Below are positions 23,531 through 25,138 of a DNA stretch of 25,138 bases, in pieces. The notes beneath the pieces were generated by a model. The model saw nothing but the letters and a program-made list of their open reading frames with translations. It had not been told where the DNA came from and searched no databases. The translations under genes were made by a program, and so were the position numbers. This DNA is from Chloroflexi bacterium TSY (GTDB lineage Bacteria; Chloroflexota; Anaerolineae; Caldilineales; Caldilineaceae), in NCBI GenBank assembly GCA_019217005.1, contig JAHBNG010000173.1, positions 1 through 25,138 on the forward strand, in the 5' to 3' direction. Within the stretch, counting starts at the first letter, position 1; every line of letters begins with the position of its first letter.

Positions 23531-25138
23531 TTATTCCACCAGACTCACTATTTCGTTTATCGTCGCCTCAATCGTCATAGCATTTGTCTGCGCTTGAGCG
23601 GCTGTCACCCTATCTGGCGGCAAGTCAGTCACCAGTTTTTCTTGCAATTGTGCTGCTCGCTCTGCAGTATGCTTGCGGCTGGCCGATTGGTGCAGAACCA
23701 GCGTTAGCAACGCCAACGCGCGTTCACCTTCATTCTGCTGCACCCATGTCTCCGCCAACCCGACCAGAACATCCAGTGCCTCTGGAATTGAGGGGACTTC
23801 CATGGCAGATTGGAGTGCTTGCCGGAAGTGGGTTTCGGCCCTGTCTGTTTTACCTTGCGCCAGCACTGCTCGGCCCAAGCCGTTGCGACACCAGGCAACG
23901 CCCCATGAAAAGCCAATGTCACCGATGTATTCATAGCGGTTTTGCGCCCGCTGAAATTCTTTTTCTGTCTGGTCGTACTTTGCGTCAACCAGTGCCAGTT
24001 CTGCCTGAACGGCATAGCACCACCATGGTGCCGTCGGTTCACCTGATTTGATCGCGGTATCGCGTGATTTCTGAAGATAAGCCTTGGCCTCGGCTATATT
24101 GTTTTGCAGGATATTTGTGTAGGCTATCATGGAGAATATCCACCCGGCTCCCCGCAAGTTCCCGACGAATTGATAACCGGCTGAACTCTCCTGAAAGCTC
24201 TCTTTGGCCGCTTCATAGTGGCCCAGATTCAGTAACACCACCCCCAAGGCCTTGTGGGAAGAAGCGACCCCTACTCGGTCACCAAGTTGCTTGCTAATTG
24301 CCATGCCTTCTCGAAAGTACTGCCCCGCTTCAGCGTGATTGCCTGAACAGATAGCCACGTCGCCCAGGTTCTTCAATATCCACAAGACGAACCGAGCGGG
24401 GCCTCTTGGTTTGAAAAATGCCAAACCTTTATTCAGGTACTGGGCCGCTCGCTCAAGGTCTCCTTGTCTCAGTGCGGCCCACCCCTGACGGTAATACGAG
24501 TACATAGCGCCACTCTGATTCCTAATCTGTTCATGGAGATCCACGGCTTTTCGAAAATAGAATTCTGCTTCTTCGGCAGCATTGTTGTTCATCAGGGCTA
24601 TACCACCCAACGAATCATAGGCCCTGGCCATCGGTTCGATAGCCTCTTCCCCCACCAGACGAAAAATCGCTAAACTCTCCTCAATATAAGCGTAAGCTTG
24701 TGCATATGAGTCTTGCAGACGGAATCTGCCTGCCAGGTGCCTCAATATTCGCCCGAGCAGCACCTGTTGCTCCGGCGAAGGGGACTGCTTGCGGACGACA
24801 CCAGCGACACTGCCAAATTTCTTTATTGCTTCCTGTTGCCAGCCGCGACTATCGTAAAAAATTGACAGGCTGTCCAAATAATCTGCCAGCGAATCGATCT
24901 TCCCCTGGGCAACGGCCCAATCCCAGCCTGCCCGGGCATTATCGATGTCAATTTCAATCGCCTCAAGTGCTTCCTTGTCCTGATTTCTCTCTCTCTCTCT
25001 CTTTCCGTATAAATCAGCCTCACATGTCTGCAAAAACTGGCCAAAAAAGTGGCAGTGATGGTCGCGGGTTGTCGTCTCTTCGCCAGCTTCCTCCGCGAGC
25101 TTTTCCTGGCAAAATTGTCTAAGCAGTTCGTGGATTTC
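23531..25138 (-). CDS. Regulator 4: C-terminal TPR half of a STAND-type regulator, runs off the window
   Basis: The frame is open from the right edge, starting EIHELLRQFCQEKLAEEAGE and ending at 23531; about 535 residues are visible. EIHELLRQ aligns with EIHELLRQYAAEH in regulators 2 and 3, just after their winged-helix part. EADLYGKRERERNQDKEALEAIEID aligns with EADLKGSRQQEALAEIEAD. TPR-like helical pairs follow (for example AQAYAYIEESLAIFRLVGEE and AAQYLNKGLAFFKPRG). The C-terminus (EIVSLVE) lacks the ERGDWSDG tail of regulators 2 and 3, so it is a more distant member. The N-terminal HTH and NTPase would lie outside. A TC-dinucleotide run lies within the coding sequence. Confidence 0.85.
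   Translation of the reverse strand, partial: EIHELLRQFCQEKLAEEAGEETTTRDHHCHFFGQFLQTCEADLYGKRERERNQDKEALEAIEIDIDNARAGWDWAVAQGKIDSLADYLDSLSIFYDSRGWQQEAIKKFGSVAGVVRKQSPSPEQQVLLGRILRHLAGRFRLQDSYAQAYAYIEESLAIFRLVGEEAIEPMARAYDSLGGIALMNNNAAEEAEFYFRKAVDLHEQIRNQSGAMYSYYRQGWAALRQGDLERAAQYLNKGLAFFKPRGPARFVLWILKNLGDVAICSGNHAEAGQYFREGMAISKQLGDRVGVASSHKALGVVLLNLGHYEAAKESFQESSAGYQFVGNLRGAGWIFSMIAYTNILQNNIAEAKAYLQKSRDTAIKSGEPTAPWWCYAVQAELALVDAKYDQTEKEFQRAQNRYEYIGDIGFSWGVAWCRNGLGRAVLAQGKTDRAETHFRQALQSAMEVPSIPEALDVLVGLAETWVQQNEGERALALLTLVLHQSASRKHTAERAAQLQEKLVTDLPPDRVTAAQAQTNAMTIEATINEIVSLVE
24986..25002. repeat. Dinucleotide (TC) repeat inside regulator 4
   Basis: A 17-base TC run, read on the minus strand as GA repeats coding for RERER. 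The paralogous regulators lack it, and it adds about four residues. The frame is intact on both sides. Gain or loss of one unit would shift the frame. Confidence 0.85.

Noticed and set aside
23584..24051. 155-aa plus-strand open frame inside regulator 4
   Set aside because: Antisense shadow of the TPR coding sequence with no recognisable family.
1..25138. All frameshifts as sequencing errors
   Set aside because: They cluster in transposases and in genes that also carry IS hits, while regulators 2 and 4 (2.9 and 1.6 kb) and the small enzymes are clean. Decay is more likely, though single homopolymer errors remain possible.

Overview
The window looks like accessory DNA from a moderate-GC, mobile-element-rich bacterium. 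The best guess is a Chloroflexota (Anaerolineae/Caldilineae-like) lineage, because it carries several very large regulators that join an XRE helix-turn-helix to a STAND/AAA ATPase and a long TPR array. That assignment is inference; no rRNA, tRNA or marker gene is present. No CRISPR array, tRNA or rRNA was seen.

Region 1 (1-5250) is the wreck of a small enzyme operon on the + strand: a class I/II PLP aminotransferase, a flavin-dependent halogenase-like protein and a phytanoyl-CoA dioxygenase-like protein. The aminotransferase is split by an ISAzo13-family element (469-1836) and the halogenase by an IS982 element (3496-4453). In both cases removing the element plus one target duplication restores the reading frame. 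The aminotransferase is fused out of frame to an N-terminally deleted halogenase, and the halogenase to an N-terminally deleted dioxygenase, so two deletions have also occurred. The first 48 bases are the end of another IS copy identical to the one at 6138.

Region 2 (5388-25138) is a series of related modules. Each intact module has a giant minus-strand regulator and a divergent plus-strand target gene, with a shared intergenic control region between them. Regulator 1 (split by an ISAzo13-like element) faces a sulfotransferase. Regulator 2 (intact, 978 aa) faces a secreted protein. Regulator 3 (broken by an IS4-like element, a 156-bp MITE and a microdeletion) faces a cupredoxin-like lipoprotein, followed by an FMN reductase and a VOC protein. 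A fourth, BNR-repeat gene has the same promoter core, but its regulator has been deleted, leaving only a C-terminal scar. Regulator 4 runs off the right edge.

The control regions share tandem TGTAYC sites at 10-12 bp spacing, a TTGAYC element exactly 10 bp after the last site, and a TATACT/TATAGT -10 box exactly 39 bp after it (23 bp beyond TTGAYC). This fixed geometry beside near-identical XRE domains suggests one recognition code reused for unrelated target genes. It is the most interesting feature of the window. A second unusual feature is a set of intergenic hairpins, each built from two or three iterations of a different 7-bp word followed by its inverted copy.
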